This document shows, one piece after another, positions 28,439 through 37,654 of a stretch of 64,000 nucleotides of DNA. The stretch comes from Hahella sp. CCB-MM4. GTDB taxonomy: Bacteria > Pseudomonadota > Gammaproteobacteria > Pseudomonadales > Oleiphilaceae. The notes under the pieces are model-generated. The model saw only the letters and a program-made list of their open reading frames with translations. It had not been told where the DNA came from and did no database searches. The stretch is taken from the NCBI RefSeq assembly GCF_002260525.1, contig NZ_MRYI01000008.1:124001-188000 (forward strand). The letters are read 5' to 3'. A program made the translations under genes and the position numbers. Numbering within the stretch: the stretch's first letter is position 1; every line of letters begins with the position of its first letter.

Positions 28439-30457
28439 ATGAAACGTACTGGAATCATTGCTGTTATCGCCGTCGCCGCACTGGTGATTTTCAACCTGTT
28501 GATGTCCTCCGGACTGACCGGAATGCGCTGGGATCTAACAGAAAACAAACTGTATACGCTGAGCGAAGGTTCAAAGTCGATCCTGCAGAATCTGGATAAG
28601 GATATTGAACTGAATCTCTACTTCTCTGATCAGTCTTCCAAAGACCTGCCTGCGCTGAGGGCATATGCCAAGCGGGTGCAGGAGCTGCTGCAGGAATTTG
28701 AACAACTGGCCGGCGGAAAAATTACGTTAAATGTTATTGATCCGGCGCCGTTTTCCGAAGATGAAGACAACGCCACAGTGGCAGGACTGCAGTCCATCCC
28801 GGTGGGAGTTTCTGGGGAAAATGTGTTTTTTGGACTGGTAGGGAAGGTGAAGTCTGACGAGGTGGGGGATGCTAAAGATGCAGAAACTGAGGAAGATCTT
28901 GCCGCAGTAGTCGCTGCTGAAGAAGTCATCGCATTTTTTCAGCCGGATAAGGAACAGTTTCTGGAATACGACCTTAGCAAACTCATTTATAGCCTGAATC
29001 GGCAGAAGTCTCCGGTAGTCGGTATTCTCTCCGGCCTGGAAATCAACGGCGGTATGGATTTTTACGGCCAGGGACAGCGTCCAGCCTGGGTCTTCATGCA
29101 ATACCTGGAAGACCTTTTCGATGTGCAGTGGGTATCCAATGATGCGGATAAGATTGACGACTCCATTGATGTGCTGCTGCTCATACATCCCAAGGATCTT
29201 TCGGATCAGGCACTGTTGGCAATCGACCAGTTTGCTTTGAAGGGGGGACGGATTCTTGCGTTTGTTGATCCGTTTGCTGAGCAGGATCAGCCCTCCATGC
29301 CGATGATGGCGGCTAACCAGTCACGTAACTCTGATCTCGGTCCTTTACTCAAAGCCTGGGGATTGCAGTTACGGGAAGGCGCGGTGTTGGCGGATTTCGA
29401 CAACAGCATGGTGGTCGGCGTTGGTCCCCAGAGAACGCCTACACGGCATCTGGCTCTGTTAGGGCTGACCAAGGACAACTGGGATGGTGAAGATGTGGTG
29501 CTATCGGGACTTGAGTCCATCAATGTATCCACCTCGGGTATTTTGGACATGGTTGAAGGGCATACCACGAAAATCACCCCGCTGATCAGTTCCAGCACAG
29601 AGTCGAGTGCGTTGGAAGCGTCGTTGTTCGCCACTTTGGATAATCCGGAAAAACTGTTTGATGGTTTCACGCCAAGCGGCGAGCGCTATACCATTGCAGC
29701 ACGTGTGGAGGGTAAAGCGACGACAGCTTATCCTGACGGGATCGAAATTGAAGAGCCTGTAGAGCCCGCAGAGGGTGATGATACTGGCGCAAGTTCCGCA
29801 GGCGATGAAGCCACAAATAATAGCGAAGCGACCGCAGATGAGGCAGATGCAGAACCCAAGACAGTGACCCGCAAAGTGATGGCGGATATCAGTGAGACTG
29901 ACAATCTGAATGTGCTGGTGTTTGCCGACACGGATATTCTGAGTGACCGTCTTTGGGTGCAGGTTCAGGAGTTTTTCGGCCAACGGATTGCCAGTCCCTG
30001 GGCTAACAACGGCGATTTGCTGGTTAATGCACTGGATAACCTGTCCGGGAATGCTGACCTGATTAATATTCGCTCCCGCGGTCGCTTCACCCGCCCATTT
30101 ACGGTGGTGGAAGAGCTGCGTCGCAAGGCAGAAGAAAAGTTTGCCGACCAGCAGCGTGAGCTGGAGACGCGTCTGGAGGAAACCGAGTCCAAGCTGGCGG
30201 AACTTCAATCAGCGCGTGCCGGAGCCGATGCCAATAGTGCGATACTATCTCCGGAGCAGGAACAGGCGCTGCTGAGCTTCCAGGAGGAAAAACTCAAAAT
30301 TCGCAAGGCATTGCGGGATGTCCAGCACAGCCTTGACCAAAATATTGAGGACCTGGGGCGTCAACTGAAGTTGATCAATATTGTCCTGGTGCCGCTGGCG
30401 CTAACGGTGATTGCTCTGTTGGTTGCATTGTGGCGAAGAAGCAAAAGGATGGTCTGA
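28439..30457 (+). CDS. GldG-family ABC auxiliary protein
   Basis: This 672-residue protein has one N-terminal span (residues 5-22). A large extracytoplasmic part begins GMRWDLTENKLYTLSEGSKS, typical of Gldg/ABC-auxiliary proteins, and includes VVGILSGLEINGG and FALKGGRILAFVDPF. An acidic low-complexity insert lies near residues 440-475. A coiled coil (about 560-645) leads to a C-terminal span and an RRSKRMV tail. AGGAAAT supports ATG 28439. In related genomes a DUF4340 protein often follows this operon; here nudC follows. Role in envelope or surface functions is inferred only from the family. Confidence 0.9.
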   Translation: MKRTGIIAVIAVAALVIFNLLMSSGLTGMRWDLTENKLYTLSEGSKSILQNLDKDIELNLYFSDQSSKDLPALRAYAKRVQELLQEFEQLAGGKITLNVIDPAPFSEDEDNATVAGLQSIPVGVSGENVFFGLVGKVKSDEVGDAKDAETEEDLAAVVAAEEVIAFFQPDKEQFLEYDLSKLIYSLNRQKSPVVGILSGLEINGGMDFYGQGQRPAWVFMQYLEDLFDVQWVSNDADKIDDSIDVLLLIHPKDLSDQALLAIDQFALKGGRILAFVDPFAEQDQPSMPMMAANQSRNSDLGPLLKAWGLQLREGAVLADFDNSMVVGVGPQRTPTRHLALLGLTKDNWDGEDVVLSGLESINVSTSGILDMVEGHTTKITPLISSSTESSALEASLFATLDNPEKLFDGFTPSGERYTIAARVEGKATTAYPDGIEIEEPVEPAEGDDTGASSAGDEATNNSEATADEADAEPKTVTRKVMADISETDNLNVLVFADTDILSDRLWVQVQEFFGQRIASPWANNGDLLVNALDNLSGNADLINIRSRGRFTRPFTVVEELRRKAEEKFADQQRELETRLEETESKLAELQSARAGADANSAILSPEQEQALLSFQEEKLKIRKALRDVQHSLDQNIEDLGRQLKLINIVLVPLALTVIALLVALWRRSKRMV

Positions 30458-30515
30458 CGCAGAGGTCGCACTGACTCACGAAAAATCCGGGGAGCTGGCG
30501 ACCTTCACGTCAAAA

Positions 30516-30549
30516 GGCGCTCATGTTGATAACGGTCGGCATGAGCGCC
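30516..30549 (+). other. Strong hairpin just before the nudC ribosome site
   Basis: GGCGCTCATG and CATGAGCGCC form a perfect 10-bp stem with a 14-nt loop. It ends five bases before the GAGGAG ribosome site of nudC. It may mark the end of the ABC transcript, protect a 5' end, or affect nudC translation. Confidence 0.55.
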
Positions 30550-30564
30550 AGATGAGGAGTAAAT

Positions 30565-31395
30565 ATGGCGGTTCATTTTAAATATCATCCGGCCATGGTG
30601 GCAGGCGTTGATAACCCACAGACGTTATCGATTTATTTTGTCGATGACCAATTGCTGGTAAAACCGGAGTTGCTGGCGGATCCTTCCCAGCATATGCCAT
30701 GGTCTTATGAAACGCTGTCGCCGGAACCCAAGTTGGCATTGCTGTTGGGTGAGCTGAACGATTCACCCTGTAGAGTGGTGCAACTTGAATCGGCCCCGGA
30801 TGGCTGGCAGGCGGTTGCATTGCGTGATTACCTCCTGCGTGCGCCCGAGCCCGCATTTAAGGTGATCAATGCTGCTGCTCAGTTGCGGTATTGGTTAAGT
30901 ACCCAGAATTTTTGCAGTCGTTGCGGTCATAATCTCGAGTTTAACGATAGCGACAGAGCGCTTGCCTGTGCCAAGTGTGGTTATCTGTCTTATCCAAAGG
31001 TTTCCCCTTGTATTATTACTGTGGTGAGAAAAGGGCGTGAGATTCTGCTGGGGCAGCCTGTTCGTATCCATACCGAAATGTACAGCTGCCTGGCAGGCTT
31101 TATTGAGGCAGGAGAAAGTGCCGAAGATGGCCTGAAAAGAGAAGTGCTTGAAGAGTCTGGTATTCATGTGCACAACATTCAATACCAGTTTTCTCAGGCC
31201 TGGCCGTTCCCTCACCAGCTGATGTTAGGGTATCTGGCCGAGTACAAAAGCGGTGATCTTCTGTTCGATCCTGCGGAATTGAGAGACGCCAGATGGTTCG
31301 ATATTGATGAGCTGCCGACGATTCCACCACGCCAGACCATCTCCCGCAAACTGATAGATGCCTCCATACAGATTATTCGTCAGGAGCATTCCTGA
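30565..31395 (+). CDS. nudC: NAD(+) diphosphatase (NADH pyrophosphatase)
   Basis: This 276-residue Nudix hydrolase splits NADH to NMNH and AMP and can remove NAD caps from RNA. Four Cys of a zinc ribbon (FCSRCGHN, ACAKCGY) are followed by the Nudix box GFIEAGESAEDGLKREVLEE and by the NADH-specificity pattern SQAWPFPHQLMLGY (usual SQPWPFPxS). GAGGAG sits before ATG 30565. murI begins 20 nt after its stop on the same strand, so both may share a transcript. Confidence 0.95.
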   Translation: MAVHFKYHPAMVAGVDNPQTLSIYFVDDQLLVKPELLADPSQHMPWSYETLSPEPKLALLLGELNDSPCRVVQLESAPDGWQAVALRDYLLRAPEPAFKVINAAAQLRYWLSTQNFCSRCGHNLEFNDSDRALACAKCGYLSYPKVSPCIITVVRKGREILLGQPVRIHTEMYSCLAGFIEAGESAEDGLKREVLEESGIHVHNIQYQFSQAWPFPHQLMLGYLAEYKSGDLLFDPAELRDARWFDIDELPTIPPRQTISRKLIDASIQIIRQEHS

Positions 31396-31415
31396 ACAGC
31401 ACCAGAGACGACAGA

Positions 31416-32249
31416 TTGGCAACAGACCTCAGAGATTGTCTGGGCGGATTGTCCTATGGCAATTCACCGGCATTGATTCTCGATTCGGGAAGCGGCGGGC
31501 TTACGGTCTGGGGAGAGATCGTCAGACATTTACCCCAGCTGAATACGTTCTATCTGGCTGATTTCGCCGCTTATCCCTATGGGTTGAAGTCGGAGCAGGA
31601 GCTCACCGACAGGGTGATTCTTCTGTTGCAGACTCTGGTTCCAGTGATTCGGCCTGGTCTTCTGGTCGTTGCCTGTAATACCGCCAGCACCATTGTGCTG
31701 GATACTATCCGTCAGCAATTTCCTTTTCCTGTTGTCGGAGTGGTGCCGGCGGTTAAAACGGCTGCATCGCTCAGCCGCAACCGGCGAATAGGGGTGCTGG
31801 CAACACCGGGCACGGTACAGCGTCAATATCTGGAGGATTTGATTCATCAACATGCATCCGATTGCCAGGTTACAAGAGTTGGATCGAATGCTCTGGTAGG
31901 GTGGGCAGAAGATGTCTCGTGCGGACAATTGCCGGATCTGGAACTTTTGCAGCGAGAGATTGTTCCCGTTCTGGAAGCGGAATGTGACCAAGTGGTATTG
32001 GGATGCACGCATTTTCCTTTGCTGAAACCTTTTCTATTGCAGATTTCACCGCATATCGGATGGGTGGATTCAGGACAGGCTATTGCCCGCCGAGTGGCTG
32101 ATTTGCTGACGATGGCTGGAGCTTCGACTCTGCCTGGGGAAAGTTCTGTTCGCCATGTTGCCGTGTCTAGCGGTACGAAAGTGAATCCGGAGTGGGAGAA
32201 TGGCGTGGCACGCCTGGGATTTCATCAGGTGATGTCGCTGTCGATATAA
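31416..32249 (+). CDS. murI: Glutamate racemase
   Basis: This 277-residue cofactor-independent racemase supplies D-glutamate for peptidoglycan. Catalytic elements are LILDSGSGGL (Asp), VVACNTASTIV (first Cys) and VVLGCTHFPLLKP (second Cys). The start is uncertain: TTG 31416 opens the frame, while TTG 31449 would give the shorter N-terminus usual for the family. It ends before a repeat tract and a bidirectional terminator, facing the DUF2156 gene. Confidence 0.95.
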   Translation: MATDLRDCLGGLSYGNSPALILDSGSGGLTVWGEIVRHLPQLNTFYLADFAAYPYGLKSEQELTDRVILLLQTLVPVIRPGLLVVACNTASTIVLDTIRQQFPFPVVGVVPAVKTAASLSRNRRIGVLATPGTVQRQYLEDLIHQHASDCQVTRVGSNALVGWAEDVSCGQLPDLELLQREIVPVLEAECDQVVLGCTHFPLLKPFLLQISPHIGWVDSGQAIARRVADLLTMAGASTLPGESSVRHVAVSSGTKVNPEWENGVARLGFHQVMSLSI

Positions 32250-32300
32250 TGCTATCGATATGGTGTCGCCATATATATGTATATGTAGAACTGCAATCGG

Positions 32301-32360
32301 AGTGCTTATAACGAAATGGAAGTGTATATAGCGAAATAGTAGTGTGTATAAAAAGCTGGT
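32301..32360. repeat. 20-bp tandem repeat, three copies
   Basis: Exact 20-bp blocks start at 32301 (AGTGCTTATAACGAAATGGA), 32321 (AGTGTATATAGCGAAATAGT) and 32341 (AGTGTGTATAAAAAGCTGGT). They lie 50 bp after the murI stop in a convergent spacer. Confidence 0.75.
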
Positions 32361-32396
32361 CCACGGGCTGTTGACGCTAGCTTATAAAAAAATAAT

Positions 32397-32414
32397 GCCC
32401 GCGATCCTGCGGGC
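32397..32414. terminator. Bidirectional intrinsic terminator
   Basis: The GCCCGC/GCGGGC stem with a 6-nt loop is flanked by AAAAAAATAAT on the left and by ATTATTTTT further right, so each strand ends in a T-rich tract. It serves the convergent murI and DUF2156 genes. Confidence 0.75.
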
Positions 32415-32461
32415 GGATATTGTCATTATTTTTAGTTGTTATTTGTGGCTTTCTTTGAGGT

Positions 32462-33469
32462 TTAGATCAATCTGGTCAGCTTAAACATCGCCAGGAATTC
32501 AAGCATGGGAAGTGTCTTGCTGTGGCAACAGTAGGTTTTGAAAACCTCGCCCCGGAATCTGGTTTTTGTGAACTCCAATCCCTTGAAGTTGTATAGAAAG
32601 TTTCCTTTTTCATATACCAGATGCAGCAGTTTTTTCAGCAGTCCGGCTTCCTGGGGCTCCGTTTCTTTGGTCAGCATCAAGGGGATTAGCCCCAGGTCGA
32701 GAAAAGGAACGCCTTCTTCTTTAAACACTTCCATGGCGTGTGCCATTAATGTGTAGAAAATGCCTTGTTTGAAATCGGCTGAAGCACGGGAAATATTGGG
32801 TACGTAGCTGACAATTTTGTTTTTGTCGTAGATCGGATCAAAGTAAATGAAGCCGACTGCCTTACCGTCCTGGTATGCATAAAAATGGCGCTCGTTTTCC
32901 TTGTAGTTCATATTCATCGGGCGAATCAGAAAACGAATTTCATTGCTTTTGCACTTTCGTGTTTTGATCCAGGCTTCAGAGATTTCTCGGGTATGGTCGT
33001 CACTAAAACGCTCTTTTACAGTGATCCCCTGTTTCTCAGCCTGGTTAAGCGCTGTCCGGAGTACCTGTTTCTTTTTACCGGTCAGGCTCCATTTCTGTAA
33101 ATCGATCCTGGTCTCAGAGCCAAATTGAGTGCCATACAGGCCAAATCGTCTGTGCAGTATATCCGCCACGGACTTGCTTACCTGGATATAGTTCGCCCGG
33201 GGAAATTTCTTGTGGAACTCAGTCAGAATAAGATCGAAGTTTTCCGCTGCACAGACCGGATCGGAGAGAACGAATACATTGCCCCATTTACGCATGTACC
33301 CGATATAGCCGATTCCCTCCAGGTCAAAAAAGTCCATACCTGGCTGCAGAGTGGAAAAGGATTGTGAATGCCGGCCAAACTCTTTCAAATAGTTGACCCG
33401 TTCTGAGAAACTGAAATTACCCTGGCGAACATCGCTGTACCGGTCCAGGACTAATACCTGATCAGTCAT
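32462..33469 (-). CDS. DUF2156 / LPG-synthase C-terminal-like acyltransferase-fold protein
   Basis: The 335-residue soluble protein resembles the C-terminal domain of MprF-type enzymes (a GNAT-like fold that transfers aminoacyl groups to lipids). Typical pieces are DLEGIGYIGYMRKWGNVFVL, the basic segment WSLTGKKKQVLRTALNQAEK, GKAVGFIYFDPIYD and FLDLGLIPLM. It lacks the membrane flippase half of MprF. It is encoded 45 nt after the methyltransferase gene and probably shares its transcript. The substrate is unknown; a lipid or peptide acceptor is an inference from the family. Confidence 0.8.
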   Translation of the reverse strand: MTDQVLVLDRYSDVRQGNFSFSERVNYLKEFGRHSQSFSTLQPGMDFFDLEGIGYIGYMRKWGNVFVLSDPVCAAENFDLILTEFHKKFPRANYIQVSKSVADILHRRFGLYGTQFGSETRIDLQKWSLTGKKKQVLRTALNQAEKQGITVKERFSDDHTREISEAWIKTRKCKSNEIRFLIRPMNMNYKENERHFYAYQDGKAVGFIYFDPIYDKNKIVSYVPNISRASADFKQGIFYTLMAHAMEVFKEEGVPFLDLGLIPLMLTKETEPQEAGLLKKLLHLVYEKGNFLYNFKGLEFTKTRFRGEVFKTYCCHSKTLPMLEFLAMFKLTRLI

Positions 33470-33514
33470 ACCACAACACCTCGTCTGTTTTTATCGTTAT
33501 TGTGAGATTCGTAT

Positions 33515-34222
33515 TTACAGTGATTTGTAGCCGAGAATGGACCAGTAACAATTAACGTTAAGCAGTTTGAAGTATTTCCTGTCGCGAATAACCAGCCCTT
33601 GCTTTTTCATGTGCTCGGGGTAGTTGTAGATACTGTGCATGGCGTTATTGGCGAACAGCCAGAATAGTGATACGGCAACATACCAATAGGCCTTTTTAAA
33701 GGTGCGGGAAAAGATATTGCCGGTAGGGAAGGCGAAATCACCCACAACCACTTTGCCACCTTTCTTGGTCAAGGCAATGAGGTGTTCCAGAACTTTTGCC
33801 ATCAGGTCTTCATTGAAAACGTTCAGGAAGAAGTTGGCGACGACCATATCGTATTCTTCCAGCTCGTCGAAGGTGAAAATATCCGCATGTACCTGGCGAA
33901 TAGGGAGGTGGGATTTGTTTTGTTCCAACAAACCTTGTTCAAACTTGCGCAGCATGGTAGCGGAGAGATCAACGACGGTCACTTCAGCGCCAAGCTCGGC
34001 GGCATGAATGGCATCTTTACCGTGACCCACGCCGGCAAAAAGGATTTTGTCTCCTGGGCGTACCTGGTCGGAATTAAGCATGCCGATTTTGCACTGATGA
34101 ATCGACTTACCGCTGTAAAGTGCACTGAGAAAGTCATACAGGGGGCCGATCAGTCGATATTTATCTTTTGTGACACCACTGTCTTTGCCGGATTCTTTCA
34201 TGCTTACGACTTCTGTTGTCAT
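33515..34222 (-). CDS. Class I SAM-dependent methyltransferase
   Basis: The 235-residue enzyme has the Rossmann motifs ILFAGVGHGKDAIHAAELGA (motif I), VTVVDLSATMLRKFE (motif II) and EYDMVVANFFLNVF (motif IV). The opening KYRLIGPLYDFLSALYSG recalls UbiE-like lipid or quinone methyltransferases. A hydrophobic patch near residues 180-195 (YVAVSLFWLFANN) suggests membrane contact. It is the first gene of a two-gene minus-strand unit with the DUF2156 gene. The substrate is not known. Confidence 0.85.
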   Translation of the reverse strand: MTTEVVSMKESGKDSGVTKDKYRLIGPLYDFLSALYSGKSIHQCKIGMLNSDQVRPGDKILFAGVGHGKDAIHAAELGAEVTVVDLSATMLRKFEQGLLEQNKSHLPIRQVHADIFTFDELEEYDMVVANFFLNVFNEDLMAKVLEHLIALTKKGGKVVVGDFAFPTGNIFSRTFKKAYWYVAVSLFWLFANNAMHSIYNYPEHMKKQGLVIRDRKYFKLLNVNCYWSILGYKSL

Positions 34223-34622
34223 GATCTCTTGCCTGCTTTTTGTTTTAGTGAGTCTTGTTTTTGTTTTTCATGTTGGACTGAATGGTAGTTTACTGACTGT
34301 TACAAGACTGTGCGTCATGCCGCACTTTTTGGTTGCAGAAGTTAACGAAAGCGCATAAAAACCCAATGAAATTCATTAATTTGTATTAGATTGTCAGACA
34401 ATCAAATGGTCGGTTGTGGGGTGTGTCACAATTTAATTTTGTCTGCCTCTTTTGATTGAAATCACTTACGCGTACACTTTCGTTTCCCTGGAGTTGTGAA
34501 TGCTTTATTTGACCTTTAGCGTTAAATGAATCATTGGCAGGCTCTGGAATTTTGAGTAGTAAAAAGGGACTTTTCAGGGGATTTCCAGACTCCAGACACT
34601 CAATCAGGAATACGATTCAAAC
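34223..34622. other. Divergent intergenic region with operator-like palindrome
   Basis: This 400-bp AT-rich region between the methyltransferase and the hydrolase holds no ORF. A perfect 15-bp palindrome, GATTGTC-A-GACAATC at 34389-34403, lies near the middle and looks like a dimeric repressor site. Confidence 0.5.
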
Positions 34623-35483
34623 ATGCCCAGACAGGAATCCATCCAGTTCAGGTCTCTTGGTGCCACCATAGTTGGCCGTATGTTTTTCCCCCGCCAGGAA
34701 CATCCTTCTCCTGTTGTCATCATTTGTCATGGCGCTTTCGACTATAAGGAACACTTCTTTGAGCTGGCAGAAGATCTGGCCAAAGAGGGCATTGCCAGCC
34801 TGGTGTTGGATATGCACGGCCATGGGGAGTCCGGTGGTCAGCGTTATCACGTCAAAATGGACGAATGGCTGGAAGACCTTCGTTGTGCACTAAAATATCT
34901 ACGTCAGCGCACCGATGTGGTGCACGAAGCCGTCGGTGCATTTGGTTTTTCTTCCGGAGGAACCGCCGTTTTGGAAGCGGCCGCTGAGGGGCTTCCGTTA
35001 AAAGCGCTGGTGACTCTGGATGCCACTGTGAGGAGTGTGCTCAAGTGGTATGAGTCCCCCTTCTTTAGAGTTGCCAGCCTGCTGGGCAGATGCAAAGTCA
35101 TGCTTGGGCTCAAGGAAGTGCGGTTACCGTTAGCTTTCGCCTTGAGTCAGGTGAGGGCAGCAGTAGACGACAACATTAACCGAGCCGTCATACAAGACCC
35201 TTATATTATAGAGGCTTATTCGCGCCTGCCGCTTCCTGGCTCATTGGAATGCTTTGAAGTGGACACCCTGAAACGGGTTGGCAGGGTTACCTGTCCCGTG
35301 TGTGTTATTCATGGTGCTCGCGACGAAGTCGACCCACCTGCGTCAGCTGAAATGCTGTTTCACCGGCTACGCGGCGATAAGGCGCTTCATATTCTTCCTG
35401 AAAATGGCCATATGGGGCATATGGATACCCAGAAAAGGGAAGTTCTGCAGCTGACTTGCCAGTGGTTTAAAAACAGATTGTAA
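34623..35483 (+). CDS. Alpha/beta hydrolase (serine hydrolase)
   Basis: This 286-residue hydrolase opens with PVVIICHGAFDYKEHF (oxyanion strand). The nucleophile elbow is FGFSSGGTAV (Ser), the acid is in VIHGARDEVDPP and the catalytic His in LPENGHMGH. It resembles serine aminopeptidase/monoglyceride-lipase type enzymes. There is no signal peptide, so it acts in the cytoplasm or at the inner face of the membrane. The fatty acyl-CoA reductase gene lies 440 bp downstream on the same strand. A lipid ester substrate is an inference from that setting. Confidence 0.88.
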   Translation: MPRQESIQFRSLGATIVGRMFFPRQEHPSPVVIICHGAFDYKEHFFELAEDLAKEGIASLVLDMHGHGESGGQRYHVKMDEWLEDLRCALKYLRQRTDVVHEAVGAFGFSSGGTAVLEAAAEGLPLKALVTLDATVRSVLKWYESPFFRVASLLGRCKVMLGLKEVRLPLAFALSQVRAAVDDNINRAVIQDPYIIEAYSRLPLPGSLECFEVDTLKRVGRVTCPVCVIHGARDEVDPPASAEMLFHRLRGDKALHILPENGHMGHMDTQKREVLQLTCQWFKNRL

Positions 35484-35925
35484 GACAATCGAGGAGGCTT
35501 TTGGAAAGCTGGTCAGATTTTTGCTGTGAGATTTATCACGGGGAGCGGATCAGATTTGGCAAAGGGCGGTTATTGCGAATCAGTTCACGTTCTACTCTGT
35601 AACCAAATGTAAATATTTTTATCAAGAAGGGGTCAACTTTGAGCAGTAGAGTCCCGAAGCGAGATGATATTTCTAAATGGTTTTATGGAATCTGACTGAC
35701 AGTCACCTGATTTGGCGTCGGGGTCACCGGCGAGTGAATTGAAGCGGAGTCCTGTTTGTAACGACAAGGCGAAAACGATAGCTGGCTCGAATCAAAAACC
35801 AGCTCGGAATAAACGCCAGCTCGGAATAAAGGCCGCTCGAAATAAAGGATAGCAGTAAGGATAGAGAACAGGTCACTTAGAAATATCAGCTTTACAACAT
35901 TAATGGAAAACAGGAGCAAGTGGAT
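35484..35925. other. Long leader of the fatty acyl-CoA reductase gene
   Basis: No ORF is credible in these 440 bases. The region contains the repeat tract at 35785-35850 and ends with AGGAG (35912-35916) for ATG 35926. The reductase promoter must lie here, but no clear hexamers were recognised. Confidence 0.5.
35785..35850. repeat. 17-bp tandem repeat, four copies
   Basis: Units starting GCTCGGAATAAA or a close variant lie at 35785, 35802, 35819 and 35835, a 17/17/16-bp period. The tract ends about 75 bp before the reductase start codon. Confidence 0.75.
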
Positions 35926-37446
35926 ATGAATGAATCCAAAACTCTCTCCGCACTGGCGGGAAAAAACGTGCTCATCACGGGGACCACAGGGTTTGTGGGC
36001 AAGGTTGTACTCGAAAAGCTGCTTCGCAGTGTACCTACTATCGGCAAAGTCTATCTGTTAGTTCGTGGCAACCGCAGTTATCCCACGGCAGAGAAACGGT
36101 TTGCCAACGAGATTGCCCAGTCTTCCATATTCGAAACCCTGAAAGGTGAGGATGCAAAACAATTCCAGAAATTGTGTGATGAGCATCTGAGGTTTGTCAG
36201 TGGTGAGATGACCGAGAAGAACTTTGGTCTGTCCGATGATGAATTTCAGGAGTTGGCGGGCAATATCGATCTCATTATCAATTCTGCAGCCAGTGTCAAC
36301 TTTCGAGAAGCCCTCGACCAGGCATTGAAGATCAATACTCTTTGCCTGCACAACATGATTGCTCTGTCACAGGCTGGAGGAGACCTGCCGATCGTTCAAG
36401 TATCCACCTGCTATGTAAACGGCCATAACAAGGGCGTCATGGAGGAGGATAACGTTGCACCTGCAGGGCACCCGATTGAGCGATCTGAGTTCGGTTATTA
36501 TGAAGTCGAACCGCTGATTGAACTCCTGCAATCCAGAATTCAGGATGTGTCTGCAGCGGCTAAAGATGACGACCAGCGTGAAAAGGATCTGGTTGATCTG
36601 GGGATTGCAGAATCCAATCGCTACGGCTGGAATGACACCTACACCTTTACCAAGTGGATGGGTGAGCAGCTTTTGATGAAAGCCATGTACGGTAAAACCC
36701 TGACCATTCTGCGTCCTGCCATCGTGGAAAGTACACTGGAAGGTCCGGTCCCTGGCTGGATTGAAGGTGTCAAAGTGGCAGACGCCATCATCCTGGCCTA
36801 TGCCCGTGAAAAAGTGAATTTCTTTCCGGGCAAAAAAGACGGGATCATCGATATTATCCCGGCGGATCTGGTCTCCAACAGTATTATCCTGTCAGCGGCT
36901 GAAGCTATGGCGGATTCTGGCCAGCAGCGTATTTATCAGTGTTGCAGCAGTGAGGCTAACCCCATCCGGATCAAGGATGTCATTGCTCATGTGCAGGCTG
37001 AAGCTGAAGAGCATCATGAGGTTCATGACCGTCTTTTCTATCGTAAGCCGCAGAAGTCCTTCATGTTGATTCCCAGCCCGGTTTTCAATGCAGTAATGAC
37101 CGTCGGATATAACGCCATCAAGCTGGGCTTCAAATTACTGGAAGCGCTAGGCCGTGAGCCCAGTTCCAGAATGCTCTCCAATCTGGAGGCGACCCGTAAG
37201 TTGTCGATCGTATTCTCTTTCTACACTTCACCATCCTATACGTTCAGCAATTCCAAGCTTAAGGCCCTGGCGGAAAGAATGGGGGAATATGACAGGAAAG
37301 AGTTCCCGGTCGATTCTTCCAACTATGACTGGGGGATGTATCTTCGCAAGGTTCACGTTCCCGGCCTGAACCGATACGCACTCAGACCGCGTCGTGTTTA
37401 CAAGCTGAAGAAGACGACTCTGGAGCAACAGAGCCAGGCAGCCTGA
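35926..37446 (+). CDS. Fatty acyl-CoA reductase (alcohol-forming type)
   Basis: This 506-residue NADPH-dependent reductase of the FAR family (SDR N-terminal domain plus sterile domain) reduces fatty acyl-CoA, giving fatty alcohol or aldehyde for wax esters. The nucleotide motif VLITGTTGFVGK lies at residues ~13-24. The SDR catalytic pair is YTFTK in NDTYTFTKWMGEQLL; substrate-domain segments include LTILRPAIVESTLEGPVPGWI. Length and features match the shorter Marinobacter-type enzymes. AGGAG supports ATG 35926 rather than GTG 35920. Wax-ester storage would also need a WS/DGAT gene, which is not in the window. Confidence 0.9.
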   Translation: MNESKTLSALAGKNVLITGTTGFVGKVVLEKLLRSVPTIGKVYLLVRGNRSYPTAEKRFANEIAQSSIFETLKGEDAKQFQKLCDEHLRFVSGEMTEKNFGLSDDEFQELAGNIDLIINSAASVNFREALDQALKINTLCLHNMIALSQAGGDLPIVQVSTCYVNGHNKGVMEEDNVAPAGHPIERSEFGYYEVEPLIELLQSRIQDVSAAAKDDDQREKDLVDLGIAESNRYGWNDTYTFTKWMGEQLLMKAMYGKTLTILRPAIVESTLEGPVPGWIEGVKVADAIILAYAREKVNFFPGKKDGIIDIIPADLVSNSIILSAAEAMADSGQQRIYQCCSSEANPIRIKDVIAHVQAEAEEHHEVHDRLFYRKPQKSFMLIPSPVFNAVMTVGYNAIKLGFKLLEALGREPSSRMLSNLEATRKLSIVFSFYTSPSYTFSNSKLKALAERMGEYDRKEFPVDSSNYDWGMYLRKVHVPGLNRYALRPRRVYKLKKTTLEQQSQAA

Positions 37447-37654
37447 TTCTGCGCTTAATCTGGACTTTATCTGGAATAGGCCAGGACCTGGAGCGAAGAG
37501 CCTCGAATAACAGGGGAGACGAGAGTCTCCCTACGATGAAGTCTTTGCAGTCTGGTAGCCGTTTTCAATCGACTGAAATTTCCCCCTGTGCAAACCTTGG
37601 GAATTAAGGCTATTCCAGCTAAGCTATGGAAAAAGCTTTGAGGATCTGCCTGAA

